Shown here one piece after another: positions 63,825 to 64,000 of a stretch of DNA of 64,000 nucleotides. The position numbers and the translations under genes are program-made. The stretch's first letter is position 1; each line of letters opens with the position of its first letter. The notes under the pieces are model-generated. The model was given only the letters and a program-made list of their open reading frames with translations, ran no database searches and was not told the origin of the DNA. Source of the stretch: Ecdyonurus torrentis (Eukaryota; Arthropoda; Insecta; Ephemeroptera; Heptageniidae); NCBI GenBank assembly GCA_949318235.1, contig OX439128.1, positions 50,468,491 to 50,532,490 on the forward strand. The letters run 5' to 3'.

Positions 63825-64000
63825 ATGGCGTGGTATTGATAGACCCAGATTACGTCAAAGAAAGACGAGTTTTCGGACACGTTCTCGCTGCTTTTCGATA
63901 TGGCCGCGAGGACTTAGATGTTCTAGGTTTGACGTTCCGCAAGGACTTATACTTGGCAGCGGAACAGATTTTCCCAGTTCCAGAAAGTACTAGCAAGAAA
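63825..64000 (+). CDS. Arrestin, coding exon 4 (runs to or past the window edge)
   Basis: The acceptor TTTGTCATTTTCAG ends at 63824. The split codon G/AT gives Asp, followed by 58 in-frame codons, bringing the visible protein to 101 residues. It covers [15 protein letters not shown], then [13 protein letters not shown], then the receptor-contacting finger loop around residues 68-82 ([15 protein letters not shown]). That loop fits the (E/D)x(I/L)xxxGL motif known from arrestin finger loops, with E71, L73, G77 and L78. The last residues ([10 protein letters not shown]) precede the usual LTRLQERL block, which is outside the window. Whether 64000 is inside the exon or near its end cannot be told. 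The finger loop and the [11 protein letters not shown] segment argue for a non-visual (kurtz/beta-arrestin) arrestin rather than an insect visual Arr1/Arr2. Confidence 0.97.

Overview
The window is eukaryotic nuclear DNA: very AT-rich, packed with simple repeats and small DNA-transposon debris, with coding sequence only in short spliced exons. The one recognisable host gene is the 5' part of an arrestin (beta-arrestin / non-visual 'kurtz' type) on the + strand. Four coding exons (2433-2467, 53504-53534, 60234-60294, 63825-64000) join in frame with GT/AG junctions into the first 101 residues of the arrestin N-domain. The window ends while the frame is still open, so the rest of the gene lies to the right. 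The peptide ([21 protein letters not shown] next to the universal LGKRDFVDH and [17 protein letters not shown] blocks) looks more like arthropod than vertebrate arrestins to me. An arthropod, perhaps an insect, is my best guess, from memory and without a search.

Layout: 1-2198 is upstream repeat-bearing sequence, holding one TTAA MITE cut by the window edge and one hAT-like foldback. 2199-2467 is the first exon seen: a likely 5' UTR behind a good splice acceptor, then a start codon in a strong Kozak context. 2468-53503 is a huge first intron of about 51 kb. 53504-64000 holds two tiny exons and one larger exon, separated by introns of 6.7 and 3.5 kb.

Intron 1 carries nearly all the structure. 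(a) A long inverted repeat has two arms of about 1.08 kb, nearly identical, around a 1.9 kb spacer (12240-16295). Its spacer contains a 0.7 kb TA-flanked element that holds a decayed tRNA-Gln-like sequence. (b) At least four MITE families end in TTAA inside inverted termini (families A, B, F, H). (c) A MITE family with CTATAGGGTGG ends (G) occurs five times, all within 42-52 kb. (d) Two families share CACGGA ends (D, E). (e) There are foldbacks with TA-type or unclassified ends, a tRNA-derived SINE on the minus strand, and the 3' end of a LINE with a zinc-knuckle-like C-terminus and a (TTGAA)n tail. (f) Long (TA)n, (GA)n/(CT)n and poly-A/T tracts are scattered throughout.

I saw no convincing second protein-coding host gene, no functional tRNA or rRNA gene, and no CRISPR or bacterial feature. 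The most unusual object is the long inverted repeat: it is either an unrecognised long-TIR mobile element or a recent inverted duplication. If transcribed as part of the arrestin pre-mRNA it would fold into a roughly 1 kb double-stranded stem.
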